Shown here piece by piece: positions 31,369 to 42,086 of a stretch of DNA of 64,000 nt (its first letter is position 1; each line of letters starts with the position of its first letter). The stretch is from Streptococcus parasuis (GTDB lineage: Bacteria; Bacillota; Bacilli; Lactobacillales; Streptococcaceae), in assembly GCF_021654455.1 (NCBI RefSeq), contig NZ_AP024276.1, forward strand, positions 1,984,001 through 2,048,000, written 5' to 3'. Made by a program: the position numbers and the translations under genes. Under the pieces are notes generated by a model. It did not search any database. It was given only the letters and a program-made list of their open reading frames with translations, and was not told the DNA's origin.

Positions 31369-32565
31369 CTAAAATTTTTCCATAGAGATAAACGAATCAC
31401 GCACAATTGACTCAACATCTTCAACAGTTAAGGGCACAAATACATTCCCTCCCAGCTTCCCATGTAAAACAGCTTGTTCACTCATCTCTCTTACCAATTC
31501 TTGCGTCGGAATTCCGACATCTGATAATTTCATTGGAATTTCTAATTCATTTTCAAAAAACGAATACGTCTTAGCAATAGCCTGTCTGGCCAGTTCTTCC
31601 TCTGTTCCTTCAACTAATCCCCACACATTTCGTGCATAAGCTGCAAATTTTGCATGAGTTGTCGGATCTGTATCTACACAAAACTTCATCCATCTTGGTG
31701 TTAAAATCGCTAAACCAATCCCATGTGTAATATCGTAATAGGCTGACAATTCATGTTCAATTGCATGGCAGGTCCAACCGCCTAATCGACCTCCAGCCAC
31801 CAAACCATTTAGGGCCAAGGTAGAACTCCAAAGTAAATTTGCACGAGCAGTATAGTTTTCTGGGTCAGCTATTGCGACCGGACCATGCTTGATAATTGTT
31901 TTCAACAAGCCTTCTGCAATACTATCTTGAACGTCTACTCCCTCTGTTCGATTGAAATATTGTTCAAACAGATGGCTCATCATATCAGCAGCCCCAGCAG
32001 CAGTTTGCCATTTTGATACGGTGTATGTCAAAGTAGGGTCTAAAAACGATGCCCTTGGAATCAACTCCCAGCCACCTGTACCAAGTTTTTCGTTTGTAAC
32101 CATATTGGAAATAACAGCACCCCTGTTCATTTCAGTTCCTGTTGCTGCCAGTGTCAAAATATCAACAATAGGGATTGCCTTTCCTATCAAGCTACTATCC
32201 TTTACTAAATCCCACGCATCGCCATCATAAAACGCTCCCGCAGCCATGACTTTACTCGCATCAACAACGGATCCCCCACCTACAGCTAAAATTACCTCGA
32301 TACCGTTTTTTCGAATAAGATCTACACCTGTTCGGACAGAATCGATTCTAGGATTTGGCTCAATACCTGCTAATTCAACAAAAGTAAAACCATACTCATT
32401 TAATAAAGTTACTACACGGTTATACAATCCTGAACGTTTAATTGACCCTCCGCCATAAACCAAAAGAACATTTTTTCCATAGGTTCCTAATACTTCTGGT
32501 AATTCCGTCAAACGGTCACGACCAAAACGAATATCTGTAGGAATCTGTAATCGAAAATTATTCAT
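31369..32565 (-). CDS. Iron-containing alcohol dehydrogenase (butanol dehydrogenase group)
   Basis: NAD(P)H-dependent, 398 residues. Marks: VYGGGSIKRSGLY (about 36-48), AVGGGSVVDASKVMAAGA (about 95-112), and the metal-binding His residues in CHAIEHELSAYYDITHGIGLAI (about 262-283). The group is close to B. subtilis YugJ/YugK and clostridial butanol dehydrogenases. An AGAAAGGAT site precedes the ATG. First gene of a two-gene operon with an aldo-keto reductase, placed between gapA and pgk. An upstream palindrome may be its operator. Confidence 0.9.
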   Translation of the reverse strand: MNNFRLQIPTDIRFGRDRLTELPEVLGTYGKNVLLVYGGGSIKRSGLYNRVVTLLNEYGFTFVELAGIEPNPRIDSVRTGVDLIRKNGIEVILAVGGGSVVDASKVMAAGAFYDGDAWDLVKDSSLIGKAIPIVDILTLAATGTEMNRGAVISNMVTNEKLGTGGWELIPRASFLDPTLTYTVSKWQTAAGAADMMSHLFEQYFNRTEGVDVQDSIAEGLLKTIIKHGPVAIADPENYTARANLLWSSTLALNGLVAGGRLGGWTCHAIEHELSAYYDITHGIGLAILTPRWMKFCVDTDPTTHAKFAAYARNVWGLVEGTEEELARQAIAKTYSFFENELEIPMKLSDVGIPTQELVREMSEQAVLHGKLGGNVFVPLTVEDVESIVRDSFISMEKF

Positions 32566-32628
32566 TTTTTATCCTTTCTACTTATCCTTATTGCCTACAT
32601 TTCCTATACCTCAAAAGTATATTACAGC

Positions 32629-32646
32629 GAATCTTTTCCAAGATTC
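32629..32646. promoter_or_regulatory. Palindrome upstream of the alcohol dehydrogenase operon
   Basis: GAATCTT-TTCC-AAGATTC, seven-base perfect arms, about 65 bases before the start codon. It could be an operator; no T run follows, so it is not an intrinsic terminator. Confidence 0.45.
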
Positions 32647-32713
32647 AACTTCTAACTATATGATAAGTATATCACGTCTCATTCGAAAATTGGATTTTCA
32701 GAAATGGAATCGC

Positions 32714-32738
32714 AAAAAAAGAGGCCGAAGCCTCTTTG
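32714..32738 (-). terminator. gapA terminator
   Basis: On the minus strand AAAGAGGC-TTCG-GCCTCTTT with a UUCG tetraloop, then a T run. Confidence 0.92.
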
Positions 32739-32752
32739 ATTTTCACTAAGGA

Positions 32753-33763
32753 TTATTTAGCGATTTTTGCGAAGTACTCAAGAGTACGAACAAGTTGTGA
32801 AGTGTAAGACATTTCGTTATCGTACCAAGAAACAACTTTAACTAATTGTTTACCATCTACATCAAGAACTTTAGTTTGAGTTGCGTCAAACAATGAACCG
32901 AATGAGATACCTACGATATCTGAAGAAACGATTTGATCTTCAGTGTAACCGTATGATTCGTTAGAAGCAGCTTTCATAGCAGCATTTACTTCGTCAACAG
33001 TTACATTTTTCTCAAGAACAGCAACCAATTCAGTTACAGAACCTGTTGGAGTAGGTACGCGTTGTGCAGCACCGTCCAATTTACCGTTCAATTCTGGGAT
33101 TACCAAGCCGATAGCTTTAGCAGCACCAGTTGAGTTAGGAACGATGTTAGCAGCACCAGCACGAGCACGACGAAGGTCACCACCACGGTGTGGACCGTCA
33201 AGGATCATTTGGTCACCAGTGTAAGCGTGGATTGTTGTCATCAAACCTTCAACAACACCGAAGTTATCTTGAAGTGCTTTAGCCATTGGAGCCAAACAGT
33301 TTGTAGTACATGAAGCACCTGAGATAACTGTTTCAGTACCATCAAGAATGTCATGGTTAGTGTTGAAAACGATTGTTTTAACATCGTTACCACCAGGAGC
33401 AGTGATAACAACTTTTTTCGCACCATTTTCGTGGATGTGTTGTTCAGCTTTTTCTTTAGAAGCAAAGAAACCAGTAGCTTCAAGAACGATTTCTACACCA
33501 TCAGCAGCCCAGTCAATGTTAGCTGGTTCACGTTCAGCAGAAACTTTAACGAATTTGCCGTTAACTTCAAAACCACCATCTTTAACTTCAACAGTACCGT
33601 CGAAACGACCTTGAGTTGTGTCATATTTCAACAAGTGTGCAAGCATAGTTGGGTCTGTAAGGTCATTGATACGCGCAACTTCAACACCTTCAACATTTTG
33701 GATACGACGGAATGCAAGACGGCCAATACGACCAAAACCGTTAATACCAACTTTAACTACCAT
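32753..33763 (-). CDS. gapA: Glyceraldehyde-3-phosphate dehydrogenase
   Basis: NAD-dependent glycolytic enzyme, 336 residues. NAD motif [14 protein letters not shown] (about 4-17), catalytic Cys in [12 protein letters not shown] (about 152), and WYDNEMSY near the C-terminus. Strong codon bias of a highly expressed gene. Its leader carries two hairpins and an AAGGAGG site. Also known in streptococci as a surface-displayed plasminogen-binding protein; no signal peptide is visible. Confidence 0.97.
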   Translation of the reverse strand: MVVKVGINGFGRIGRLAFRRIQNVEGVEVARINDLTDPTMLAHLLKYDTTQGRFDGTVEVKDGGFEVNGKFVKVSAEREPANIDWAADGVEIVLEATGFFASKEKAEQHIHENGAKKVVITAPGGNDVKTIVFNTNHDILDGTETVISGASCTTNCLAPMAKALQDNFGVVEGLMTTIHAYTGDQMILDGPHRGGDLRRARAGAANIVPNSTGAAKAIGLVIPELNGKLDGAAQRVPTPTGSVTELVAVLEKNVTVDEVNAAMKAASNESYGYTEDQIVSSDIVGISFGSLFDATQTKVLDVDGKQLVKVVSWYDNEMSYTSQLVRTLEYFAKIAK

Positions 33764-33800
33764 TTATGATTTCCTCCTTATGAAAATCGAGTTATATTTT

Positions 33801-33820
33801 TTAAAAGGCAAGCCTTTTAA
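33801..33820 (-). other. Hairpin in the gapA leader
   Basis: TTAAAAGGC-TT-GCCTTTTAA on the minus strand, about 35 bases upstream of the start codon, with no following T run. A second small hairpin CTTGTA/TACAAG lies further 5'. Possibly stabilises the message or marks a cleavage site. Confidence 0.5.
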
Positions 33821-33874
33821 TCCTATTGTGAAAATTGTAACTTGTAGATTTACAAGAAAGTTTTCAACGTGATT

Positions 33875-33903
33875 ATTATATAACTATTTGACGAAAATTG
33901 CAA
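33875..33903 (-). promoter_or_regulatory. gapA promoter
   Basis: Minus-strand TTGCAA (33898-33903), 17 bases, TATAAT (33875-33880). Confidence 0.75.
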
Positions 33904-33956
33904 GTATTTGCCACCTCTGTCTTGCAAGCTATTTATGAAAATTTTAATGAAAAAAT

Positions 33957-33979
33957 GAAAAAGGCAGCCGAAGCTGCCA
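33957..33979 (-). terminator. fusA terminator
   Basis: On the minus strand GGCAGC-TTCG-GCTGCC followed by TTTTTC. Confidence 0.9.
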
Positions 33980-33989
33980 GGGTAAGCAA

Positions 33990-36071
33990 TTATGCATTGC
34001 CGCCGTTTTTCTTAATGATTTCATCTTGTACAGATTTTGGCACATCTTCGTAGTGGTCAAATACCATCATGAACGTACCGCGACCTTGTGTTGCTGAACG
34101 AAGAACAGTTGCGTAACCAAACATTTCAGCAAGTGGTACATAAGCACGAACGATTTGTGTGTTACCACGAGCTTCCATACCATCAACACGACCACGACGT
34201 GCAGTAACGTGACCCATAACGTCACCTAGGTTATCTTCAGGTGCAGTGATTGTTACAAGCATCATTGGCTCAAGAATAGTTGGTTGAGCTGATTTAGCCG
34301 CTTCTTTAAGGGCAAGAGATGCTGCCACTTTGAAGGCTGTTTCAGATGAGTCGACATCGTGGTATGAACCATCGTAAAGCTTAGCTTTAACGTCAACAAT
34401 TGGGTAACCAGCAAGAACACCATTAGCCATAGATTCTACGAGACCTTTTTCAACCGCTGGGATGAATTCACGTGGAACCACACCACCGACGATAGCGTTC
34501 TCGAACTCGAAACCTTTACCTTCTTCGTTTGGTGTGAATTCGATCCAAACGTCACCGAATTGACCTTTACCACCAGACTGGCGTTTGAAGAAACCACGAG
34601 CTTGTGTAGAAGCGCGGAATGTTTCACGGTATGATACTTGAGGAGCACCTACGTTTGCTTCAACCTTGAATTCACGACGCATACGGTCAACAAGGACATC
34701 CAAGTGCAACTCACCCATACCAGAGATAACTGTTTCACCAGTTTCAACGTTTGTTTCAACGCGGAATGTTGGATCTTCTTCAGCCAATTTAGAAAGCGCA
34801 ATCCCCATCTTGTCTTGGTCAGCTTTAGATTTAGGCTCAACCATCAATTGGATAACTGGTTCTGGAACGTGGATTGACTCAAGGATGATTTTTGCTTTTT
34901 CATCTGTCAATGAGTCACCAGTTGTAGTATCTTTCAAACCAACCGCAGCGGCGATGTCACCTGCATAAACAGTTTCAATTTCTTGACGGCTGTTTGCGTG
35001 CATTTGAAGGATACGTCCGATACGCTCACGTTTACCTTTAGAAGTGTTCAATACGTATGAACCGCTGTTAAGGACACCTGAGTATACACGGAAGAATGTC
35101 AAACGACCTACGAATGGGTCAGTCATGATTTTGAAGGCAAGAGCTGCAAATGGCTCTTCATCTGATGCATGACGCTCTTCTTCAGCATCTGTATCTGGGT
35201 TAACACCTTTAATAGCAGGAATGTCAAGTGGGCTTGGAAGGTAGTCGATAACCGCATCAAGCATCAACTGAACACCTTTGTTTTTGAAGGCTGAACCACA
35301 CAATACTGGGAAGAATTCAACGTTAATAGTTGCTTTACGGATAGCAGCTTTCAATTCGTCAATTGTGATTTCTTCACCTTCAAGGTATTTCATCATCAAT
35401 TCTTCATCAGTTTCAGCAACTGCTTCAACCAATTTTTCACGGTATTCTTCAGCTTGCTCAAGGTATTCAGCTGGAATATCTTCTTCAAGAATATCTGTAC
35501 CAAGGTCGTTAGTATAGATTTCAGCTTTCATCTTAATCAAGTCGATGATACCACGGAACTCATCTTCAGAACCGATTGGCAATTGGATTGGATGAGCATT
35601 TGCTTGAAGACGCTCATGAAGTGTGCTTACTGAGTAAAGGAAGTCAGCACCGATTTTATCCATTTTGTTCGCAAATACAATACGTGGAACACCGTATTCA
35701 GTTGCTTGACGCCATACTGTTTCAGTTTGTGGCTCAACACCTGATTGTGAGTCAAGAACGGTTACCGCACCATCAAGAACGCGAAGTGAACGTTGCACTT
35801 CGATTGTGAAGTCCACGTGTCCTGGTGTGTCGATGATGTTTACACGGTGGTTGTTCCATTGAGCTGTTGTTGCAGCAGATGTGATAGTAATACCACGTTC
35901 TTGCTCTTGCTCCATCCAGTCCATTTGTGATGCACCTTCGTGAGTTTCACCGATTTTGTGGATTTTACCAGTGTAGTAAAGAATACGCTCAGTTGTCGTC
36001 GTTTTACCCGCGTCAACGTGCGCCATGATACCGATATTACGAGTTTTTTCCAATGAAAATTCGCGTGCCAT
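33990..36071 (-). CDS. fusA: Translation elongation factor G
   Basis: GTPase for ribosomal translocation, 693 residues. G1 [12 protein letters not shown] (about 18-29), G3 DTPGHVDF, G4 NKMDK, and the domain [19 protein letters not shown] segments are all present. It has its own extended -10 (TGGTATAAT, at 36109-36114 on the minus strand) after the rpsL-rpsG terminator, so it can be expressed apart from the ribosomal proteins. Confidence 0.98.
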   Translation of the reverse strand: MAREFSLEKTRNIGIMAHVDAGKTTTTERILYYTGKIHKIGETHEGASQMDWMEQEQERGITITSAATTAQWNNHRVNIIDTPGHVDFTIEVQRSLRVLDGAVTVLDSQSGVEPQTETVWRQATEYGVPRIVFANKMDKIGADFLYSVSTLHERLQANAHPIQLPIGSEDEFRGIIDLIKMKAEIYTNDLGTDILEEDIPAEYLEQAEEYREKLVEAVAETDEELMMKYLEGEEITIDELKAAIRKATINVEFFPVLCGSAFKNKGVQLMLDAVIDYLPSPLDIPAIKGVNPDTDAEEERHASDEEPFAALAFKIMTDPFVGRLTFFRVYSGVLNSGSYVLNTSKGKRERIGRILQMHANSRQEIETVYAGDIAAAVGLKDTTTGDSLTDEKAKIILESIHVPEPVIQLMVEPKSKADQDKMGIALSKLAEEDPTFRVETNVETGETVISGMGELHLDVLVDRMRREFKVEANVGAPQVSYRETFRASTQARGFFKRQSGGKGQFGDVWIEFTPNEEGKGFEFENAIVGGVVPREFIPAVEKGLVESMANGVLAGYPIVDVKAKLYDGSYHDVDSSETAFKVAASLALKEAAKSAQPTILEPMMLVTITAPEDNLGDVMGHVTARRGRVDGMEARGNTQIVRAYVPLAEMFGYATVLRSATQGRGTFMMVFDHYEDVPKSVQDEIIKKNGGNA

Positions 36072-36108
36072 GAGGTTTGTTCTCCTATATTTTTAGATTT
36101 CTATTTTG

Positions 36109-36117
36109 ATTATACCA
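36109..36117 (-). promoter_or_regulatory. fusA promoter (extended -10)
   Basis: Minus-strand TGGTATAAT; -35 not clear. Confidence 0.55.
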
Positions 36118-36127
36118 TATTTTAATA

Positions 36128-36156
36128 AAAGCGAGTGGGTAAATCCCACCCGCTTA
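36128..36156 (-). terminator. rpsL-rpsG terminator
   Basis: On the minus strand AAGCGGGTGGG pairs with CCCACTCGCTT, followed by TTATT. It separates fusA from rpsLG. Confidence 0.85.
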
Positions 36157-36283
36157 ATTTCTTACTAATGGTGTGAAATGGCTGAGGCATGCCTCAATCC
36201 GATTTGTGATGATTGAACGATAAGTTGATACCATAATCTCAATTGATTTATGTAGAACTGACTTAAGGTCCTCACATCCTATC

Positions 36284-36754
36284 TTACCAGCGGAAGTGTG
36301 CGAATGCGCGGTTTGCTTCTGCCATTTTGTGAGTATCTTCACGTTTCTTAACAGCTGCACCTGTGTTGTTTGCTGCATCCATGATTTCTTTCGCAAGGCG
36401 ATCGATCATAGTGTGCTCACCACGGTTACGAGCGATTGTTACCAACCAACGAAGACCAAGTGTTGTGCGACGCTCTGGACGAACTTCAACTGGGACTTGG
36501 TAGTTAGAACCACCGACACGACGTGCACGTACTTCAAGTACAGGCATGATGTTTTCCATTGCTGTTTCAAATACTTCAAGTGCATCATTGCCAGTTGCTT
36601 CTTTGATTTGATCAAAGGCACCGTATACGATTGATGCAGCAGTACCACGTTTACCGTCCAACATAACACGGTTAATCAAACGAGTTACCAATTTTGAGTT
36701 ATACAATGGATCTGGCAATACTTCGCGCTTAGGCGCTTGATTTTTACGACTCAT
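36284..36754 (-). CDS. rpsG: 30S ribosomal protein S7
   Basis: Binds the 3' domain of 16S rRNA and starts its assembly. 156 residues, standard. N-terminal [20 protein letters not shown] and the [26 protein letters not shown] segment are typical. It begins 16 bases after rpsL with an AAGGGGGAA site. In other bacteria S7 can repress its operon. Confidence 0.98.
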
Positions 36755-36770
36755 TTATATTTCCCCCTTC

Positions 36771-37184
36771 TTAGCCTTTTGGACGTTTAGTACCGTATTT
36801 AGAACGGCCTTGCTTACGATCGTTTACACCAGCAGTATCAAGTGCACCACGAACGATATGGTAACGTACCCCTGGAAGGTCTTTTACACGTCCACCACGA
36901 AGAAGAACCACACTGTGTTCTTGCAAGTTGTGACCGATACCTGGGATGTAAGCAGTAACTTCGATAAGGTTGCTCAAACGTACACGAGCAAATTTACGAA
37001 GGGCTGAGTTAGGTTTTTTAGGTGTCATTGTTCCGACACGAGTTGCAACACCGCGTTTTTGTGGTGATGAAACGTTTGTTTGAACTTTTTTACGGCTGTT
37101 GTAACCAACGTTCAAAGCTGGTGATTTAGATTTTTCTACTTTAGACTTACGTGGTTTACGTACCAACTGGTTAATTGTAGGCAT
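36771..37184 (-). CDS. rpsL: 30S ribosomal protein S12
   Basis: Decoding-site protein, 137 residues, standard. The streptomycin-determining loops [17 protein letters not shown] and [14 protein letters not shown] carry Lys at both key places (the K42 and K87 equivalents), the drug-sensitive form. Start has an AGGAGAA site. First gene of the str-type operon; a structured leader of about 130 bases precedes it. Confidence 0.98.
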   Translation of the reverse strand: MPTINQLVRKPRKSKVEKSKSPALNVGYNSRKKVQTNVSSPQKRGVATRVGTMTPKKPNSALRKFARVRLSNLIEVTAYIPGIGHNLQEHSVVLLRGGRVKDLPGVRYHIVRGALDTAGVNDRKQGRSKYGTKRPKG

Positions 37185-37322
37185 CTACATTCTCCTGTAT
37201 ATATTTTTTATTTTTGGTGATAGGGCATTGGTGACAACCCCTATCTGTGTGTACTTTTGCAACATTTGTCAGCACGTCCCTGTACACTCTTGAGAGACCA
37301 AAAGTAAAAAGTACCGTCTAAT
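37185..37322 (-). other. Structured rpsL leader
   Basis: In the RNA, GTGTAC and GTACAC close a stem over about 27 bases, followed by GATAGGG/CCCTATC closing a second hairpin just before the AT-rich ribosome-binding region. Candidate autoregulatory leader; no known family recognised. Confidence 0.45.
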
Positions 37323-37351
37323 ATAGTACCATATCCCAAACCTATTGTCAA
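37323..37351 (-). promoter_or_regulatory. rpsL promoter
   Basis: Minus-strand TTGACA (37346-37351), 17 bases, TACTAT (37323-37328), with a TGG extension. Confidence 0.75.
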
Positions 37352-37375
37352 ATAGATGTGATTGAAATTTTCAAG

Positions 37376-37402
37376 AAAAACACAGCCTTTCGACTGTGTT
37401 TC
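37376..37402 (-). terminator. groEL terminator
   Basis: On the minus strand AAACACAG and CTGTGTTT arms around eight bases, then T. Confidence 0.82.
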
Positions 37403-37413
37403 CTTTAATCTAA

Positions 37414-39057
<1,644 letters not shown>

Positions 39058-39127
39058 TCAATAAAAAATCCTACTTCACATTTCTTACAATTTCACAAGC
39101 GGGTTCAAATCCTTTTCTATTAGTTTC

Positions 39128-39409
39128 TTATTCAACGATTGCTAAAATATCAGTTTCACGAATGATGTGAACGGTCTGGTCACCGTCTTTGACTTCCAAG
39201 CCTGCATGAGCGTCAATCAACACTGTGTCACCAACTGCCACAGCAGGTGCTACCAGGTCTCCGTTCAAGGTACGAATTCCTTGTCCAATCGCTAGGACAC
39301 TTGCTTCCTTGGTTTTTTCTTGACTTGCTCCAGCTAAGACAAAGCCACCAACTGTTTGTTCTTTTTCTTCAATTTTTACGACGATACGATCGCCCAATGG
39401 TTTTAACAT
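39128..39409 (-). CDS. groES: Co-chaperonin GroES
   Basis: 10-kDa lid of the GroEL chamber, 93 residues from [16 protein letters not shown] upstream fixes this start rather than the earlier in-frame ATG. The mobile loop ([18 protein letters not shown], about 14-31) and the [11 protein letters not shown] segment are present. Transcribed from a CIRCE-bearing promoter. Confidence 0.97.
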   Translation of the reverse strand: MLKPLGDRIVVKIEEKEQTVGGFVLAGASQEKTKEASVLAIGQGIRTLNGDLVAPAVAVGDTVLIDAHAGLEVKDGDQTVHIIRETDILAIVE

Positions 39410-39429
39410 TCTACTACCTCCTGGTATTT

Positions 39430-39456
39430 TTAGCACTCTATACACATGAGTGCTAA
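39430..39456. promoter_or_regulatory. CIRCE element (HrcA operator)
   Basis: TTAGCACTC (39430-39438), nine bases, GAGTGCTAA (39448-39456): a perfect match to the HrcA operator. It lies between the promoter and groES. Confidence 0.98.
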
Positions 39457-39468
39457 TTCACATTTCCT

Positions 39469-39496
39469 ATTGTATCACTTGGTCAAAAATAGTCAA
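39469..39496 (-). promoter_or_regulatory. groESL promoter
   Basis: Minus-strand TTGACT (39491-39496), 16 bases, TACAAT (39469-39474), followed by CIRCE. Confidence 0.75.
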
Positions 39497-39572
39497 GAAA
39501 ATTCTATCTCTTTTTCGTGAAAATCCTCCTTAAGTATGAGACAGAATTTACCTATTCATTATTGTTAAACTA

Positions 39573-39581
39573 TGCTATACT
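39573..39581 (+). promoter_or_regulatory. Extended -10 before the small ORF pair
   Basis: TGCTATACT, 26 bases before the first small ORF; no clear -35. Confidence 0.55.
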
Positions 39582-39606
39582 ATTTTTAACAAGTTAGGGA
39601 GTATTC

Positions 39607-39687
39607 ATGAAATTTTTTAGAGATTTAAAAACAGACTACCTTGAAAGCCGATTTTCAGCCTACGAAAGTTTTGCAGAATGGTTTTAA
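39607..39687 (+). CDS. Small ORF, 26 aa, unknown
   Basis: Encodes a 26-residue peptide beginning MKFFRDLKTDYLESRF and ending in FAEWF; acidic-aromatic, no membrane segment. An AGGGAG site lies five bases before the ATG and an extended -10 further upstream. Its end overlaps the next small ORF by 10 bases, which suggests coupled translation. I do not recognise a family. It could be a peptide or just a translational leader for the second ORF. Confidence 0.55.
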   Translation: MKFFRDLKTDYLESRFSAYESFAEWF

Positions 39688-39851
39688 AACGTAAATTAGG
39701 CTTTGGTGGGAAAATGATATTCGCCTGTCTACTCTGGCTAGTCTGGATATTTTTCTTTCGCCACCCTCACTACATCATCTTTTTCTTCTACAGAGTTATC
39801 CTACTTTCTCTAATTATCATGCTGATAGAATGGTGGAGTGATAGGAAATAG
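39678..39851 (+). CDS. Small membrane protein, 57 aa, unknown
   Basis: 57 residues with a basic N-terminus (MVLKRKLGFGGK) and two hydrophobic helices (about 12-27 and 32-51) separated by a short HPHY loop, ending in EWWSDRK. Its ATG lies inside the preceding small ORF. A hairpin terminator follows 10 bases after the stop. No family recognised; topology suggests a helical hairpin in the membrane. Confidence 0.6.
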   Translation: MVLKRKLGFGGKMIFACLLWLVWIFFFRHPHYIIFFFYRVILLSLIIMLIEWWSDRK

Positions 39852-39856
39852 AACAC

Positions 39857-39885
39857 AAAAAACACCAACTTTCATTGGTGTCTTT
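39857..39885 (+). terminator. Terminator after the small ORF pair
   Basis: ACACCAA-CTTTCA-TTGGTGT followed by CTTT; the preceding A run gives a weak terminator on the other strand. Confidence 0.7.
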
Positions 39886-39969
39886 AAGGAGATATGAAAA
39901 ATATTTAGGATTGACCAAAGTATAACCTATTTTTCAATACGCTCCATCGGTCTTGGGACGGATATTACA

Positions 39970-40365
39970 TCAAAACGGCAATTCTTCTTCTTCCAAAATC
40001 ACATCCGCCAAATCATCATTCGCATTATTTTCACGCATAGCACGTTGAGCACGACTTTCAAGCAATTGGAATGATTGACCTAGAATCTCTGTCACATAGT
40101 GGTTGCTACCGTCTTTTTCGTATTTTCGCGTTCGCAACTCACCGTCAATAGAAATCAGACTGCCCTTGCTGCCATAAGAAACAAGTGTTTCCGCCAGTTT
40201 GCCCCAGAAAATAATATTAAGAAAATCTGCTTCACGCTCACCATTTTCTGTCTTAAATCGGCGATTGACTGCGACAGTTACACGAGTCAGATTTTTGCCA
40301 TTTGGCGTTTGAGTCAGTTCTGGTTGGGCCGTCAAGCGACCGATTAAAATAACTTTATTATACAT
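39970..40365 (-). CDS. ssbB: Competence single-stranded DNA-binding protein SsbB
   Basis: Protects incoming single strands during transformation. 131 residues, shorter than housekeeping Ssb (about 160). OB fold with MYNKVILIGRLTAQPEL at the N-terminus, RRFKTENGEREADF, and the acidic tip ending EEEELPF. The linker is brief. A com-box lies 20 bases upstream of the start, the mark of SigX control; AGGAGG is the ribosome site. Confidence 0.93.
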   Translation of the reverse strand: MYNKVILIGRLTAQPELTQTPNGKNLTRVTVAVNRRFKTENGEREADFLNIIFWGKLAETLVSYGSKGSLISIDGELRTRKYEKDGSNHYVTEILGQSFQLLESRAQRAMRENNANDDLADVILEEEELPF

Positions 40366-40385
40366 TTTATATCCTCCTACTTATT

Positions 40386-40393
40386 TATTCGTA
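40386..40393 (-). promoter_or_regulatory. Com-box (SigX/ComX promoter) of ssbB
   Basis: Minus-strand TACGAATA, the exact 8-base competence box, 20 bases before the ssbB start. Confidence 0.93.
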
Positions 40394-40443
40394 GGAAAGA
40401 TGATAAAATGATGAAATAATAAAAATAAATGGGGAGTTTTTCA

Positions 40444-41376
40444 ATGATGAGAAAGAGGGTATCACACCGTCTGCTGTTAACAATTACGATCGCTATCGCA
40501 GCCATGTACTGTTATCACCAGATTCAAATTCAACTGGAACAACCACTTCGGCAACCACTAGGACAAACAGTTACTATTAAAAATAAGAAAATGAATGTGT
40601 TAGTTGAGGGCAAAGGTAACAAAACACTTGTATTTTTAGCAGGTGGAGGAACTACCTCTCCTATACTCGACTTTCAAGCCTTGACCTCTCGACTAAAAGA
40701 TGATTTTAGAATTATTGTCGTTGAAAAATTTGGTTACGGATTTAGCGACGATATTGATGAGAAACGAGAAATACAAACCATCGTAGCAGACACTCGCTCA
40801 GCCTTAAAACAGCTAGGCATTCAAGGAGAGTTAATCCTCTGCCCCCATTCATTATCCAGTCTCGAGGCACTCTATTGGTCCAATCACTATCCTGACGAAG
40901 TGGAGGCTATTGTTGGCTTAGACATGGCATTCCCCGCCTCCTACCAAACAATGGATATAAATCCTTCCCTATTTCATGCTCTCTCGTTTGCATCTCATTT
41001 TGGAATAACACGTTTCTTTCCCAGTTTGGCCAATCAACCAGCCCTTAACCAACCCTTTCTATCCAATCAAGAAAAGGCTACCTATCAAGCCCTACTGCAC
41101 CATCACCCAATCTCAACCAATATGCTAAACGAATTAGAAGAACTTAAAGAAAATGCTGATACAATCAACAATCTGCCAACTCCCAGTATCCCAATGCTCT
41201 TGTTCGTTTCAAATGGTGATGGAACAGGGTTTACACAGGCAGAATGGTTGGGCTACGCTCATCAATTCTGTAAGAAGGCAAATAATATCAAAATCATACA
41301 ATTAGATTGCCCTCACTATGTCCATGATTACCTCCCCCAACAAATAGCAGAACAGATAACAGAATTTGCACGATAA
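40444..41376 (+). CDS. Alpha/beta hydrolase with N-terminal membrane anchor
   Basis: 310 residues from MMRKRVS; GGGGAG lies seven bases upstream. A single hydrophobic helix (about 10-27) probably anchors the enzyme outside the cell. The hydrolase fold shows the oxyanion strand TLVFLAGGG (about 60-68), the nucleophile elbow CPHSLSSLEAL (Ser about 138) and a late His in DCPHYVHDY (about 297). The elbow has Ser-Leu-Ser in place of Gly-x-Ser-x-Gly, as in some lipases and prolyl peptidases. Substrate unknown. Monocistronic. Confidence 0.82.
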   Translation: MMRKRVSHRLLLTITIAIAAMYCYHQIQIQLEQPLRQPLGQTVTIKNKKMNVLVEGKGNKTLVFLAGGGTTSPILDFQALTSRLKDDFRIIVVEKFGYGFSDDIDEKREIQTIVADTRSALKQLGIQGELILCPHSLSSLEALYWSNHYPDEVEAIVGLDMAFPASYQTMDINPSLFHALSFASHFGITRFFPSLANQPALNQPFLSNQEKATYQALLHHHPISTNMLNELEELKENADTINNLPTPSIPMLLFVSNGDGTGFTQAEWLGYAHQFCKKANNIKIIQLDCPHYVHDYLPQQIAEQITEFAR

Positions 41377-41409
41377 CACAATTATTTACAACAAATTATT
41401 CAAAGTTAA

Positions 41410-41440
41410 AAATCGAACGGTTGCTATTCCCGTTCGATTT
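41410..41440. terminator. Bidirectional terminator between hydrolase and ytpR
   Basis: AATCGAACGG pairs with CCGTTCGATT around a nine-base loop. Confidence 0.8.
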
Positions 41441-41444
41441 CTTC

Positions 41445-42068
41445 TTATCCCTTCCAGTGTTTTGCTGGTTCAAATGCTGCTCCGACTTCTGCGGAGTCGT
41501 CCAATTCGATAATACCACGGACTTGTGGTGCGTTTGGCAGAGCCAATTCACGCGGACTGCACATCATACCAAAGCTATCTTCACCACGCAATTTTCCCGG
41601 GAAGATTAGGCTACCGCTCGGCATCATTGCCCCCGGAAGAGCCACAATGGTTTTCAATCCTTGGGCAGCATTTGGGGCACCAGCTACGATTTGCACTGTT
41701 TTATCACCAACATTGACCTGACAGATATTGAGGTGGTCGCTGTCTGGATGAGGAACCAATTCCGCAATCTGACCGACTACGAACTTTGGAGCATTGTCGT
41801 TGACCAAGCTTTCAGTAAAGCCTTCTTTTGCTAATACTGCATTCAAGGTCGCAACTTGCTCGTCTGTCAGGAAAACTTGACCATTTCCAGCAATCTCAAC
41901 CAAACTTGATGCTTCAAAAATATTCCAGGCTACTGTTTTTCCTGTGTCCTCTAGGAAAACACGCGCCACTTGACCCTTGCGTTCAAACTGGACAGCCTGC
42001 CCCTTGTCCTCAGCAACAATCACCATCAGAACATCGCCAACGTGTTCCTTATTATATGTAAAAATCAT
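41445..42068 (-). CDS. ytpR: YtpR-family tRNA-binding domain protein
   Basis: 207 residues: an N-terminal DUF4479 region (about 1-95) and a C-terminal EMAP-II-like tRNA-binding OB fold (about 97-200) with PHPDSDHLNICQVNVG, QIVAGAPNAAQGL and GEDSFGMMCSPRELAL, as in the N-terminus of PheT. Function is not established. It follows a DUF1002 gene and is close to thioredoxin and DUF4651 genes, an arrangement partly shared with other streptococci. Confidence 0.88.
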   Translation of the reverse strand: MIFTYNKEHVGDVLMVIVAEDKGQAVQFERKGQVARVFLEDTGKTVAWNIFEASSLVEIAGNGQVFLTDEQVATLNAVLAKEGFTESLVNDNAPKFVVGQIAELVPHPDSDHLNICQVNVGDKTVQIVAGAPNAAQGLKTIVALPGAMMPSGSLIFPGKLRGEDSFGMMCSPRELALPNAPQVRGIIELDDSAEVGAAFEPAKHWKG

Positions 42069-42086
42069 TTCTCTTTCATTTCTCCT

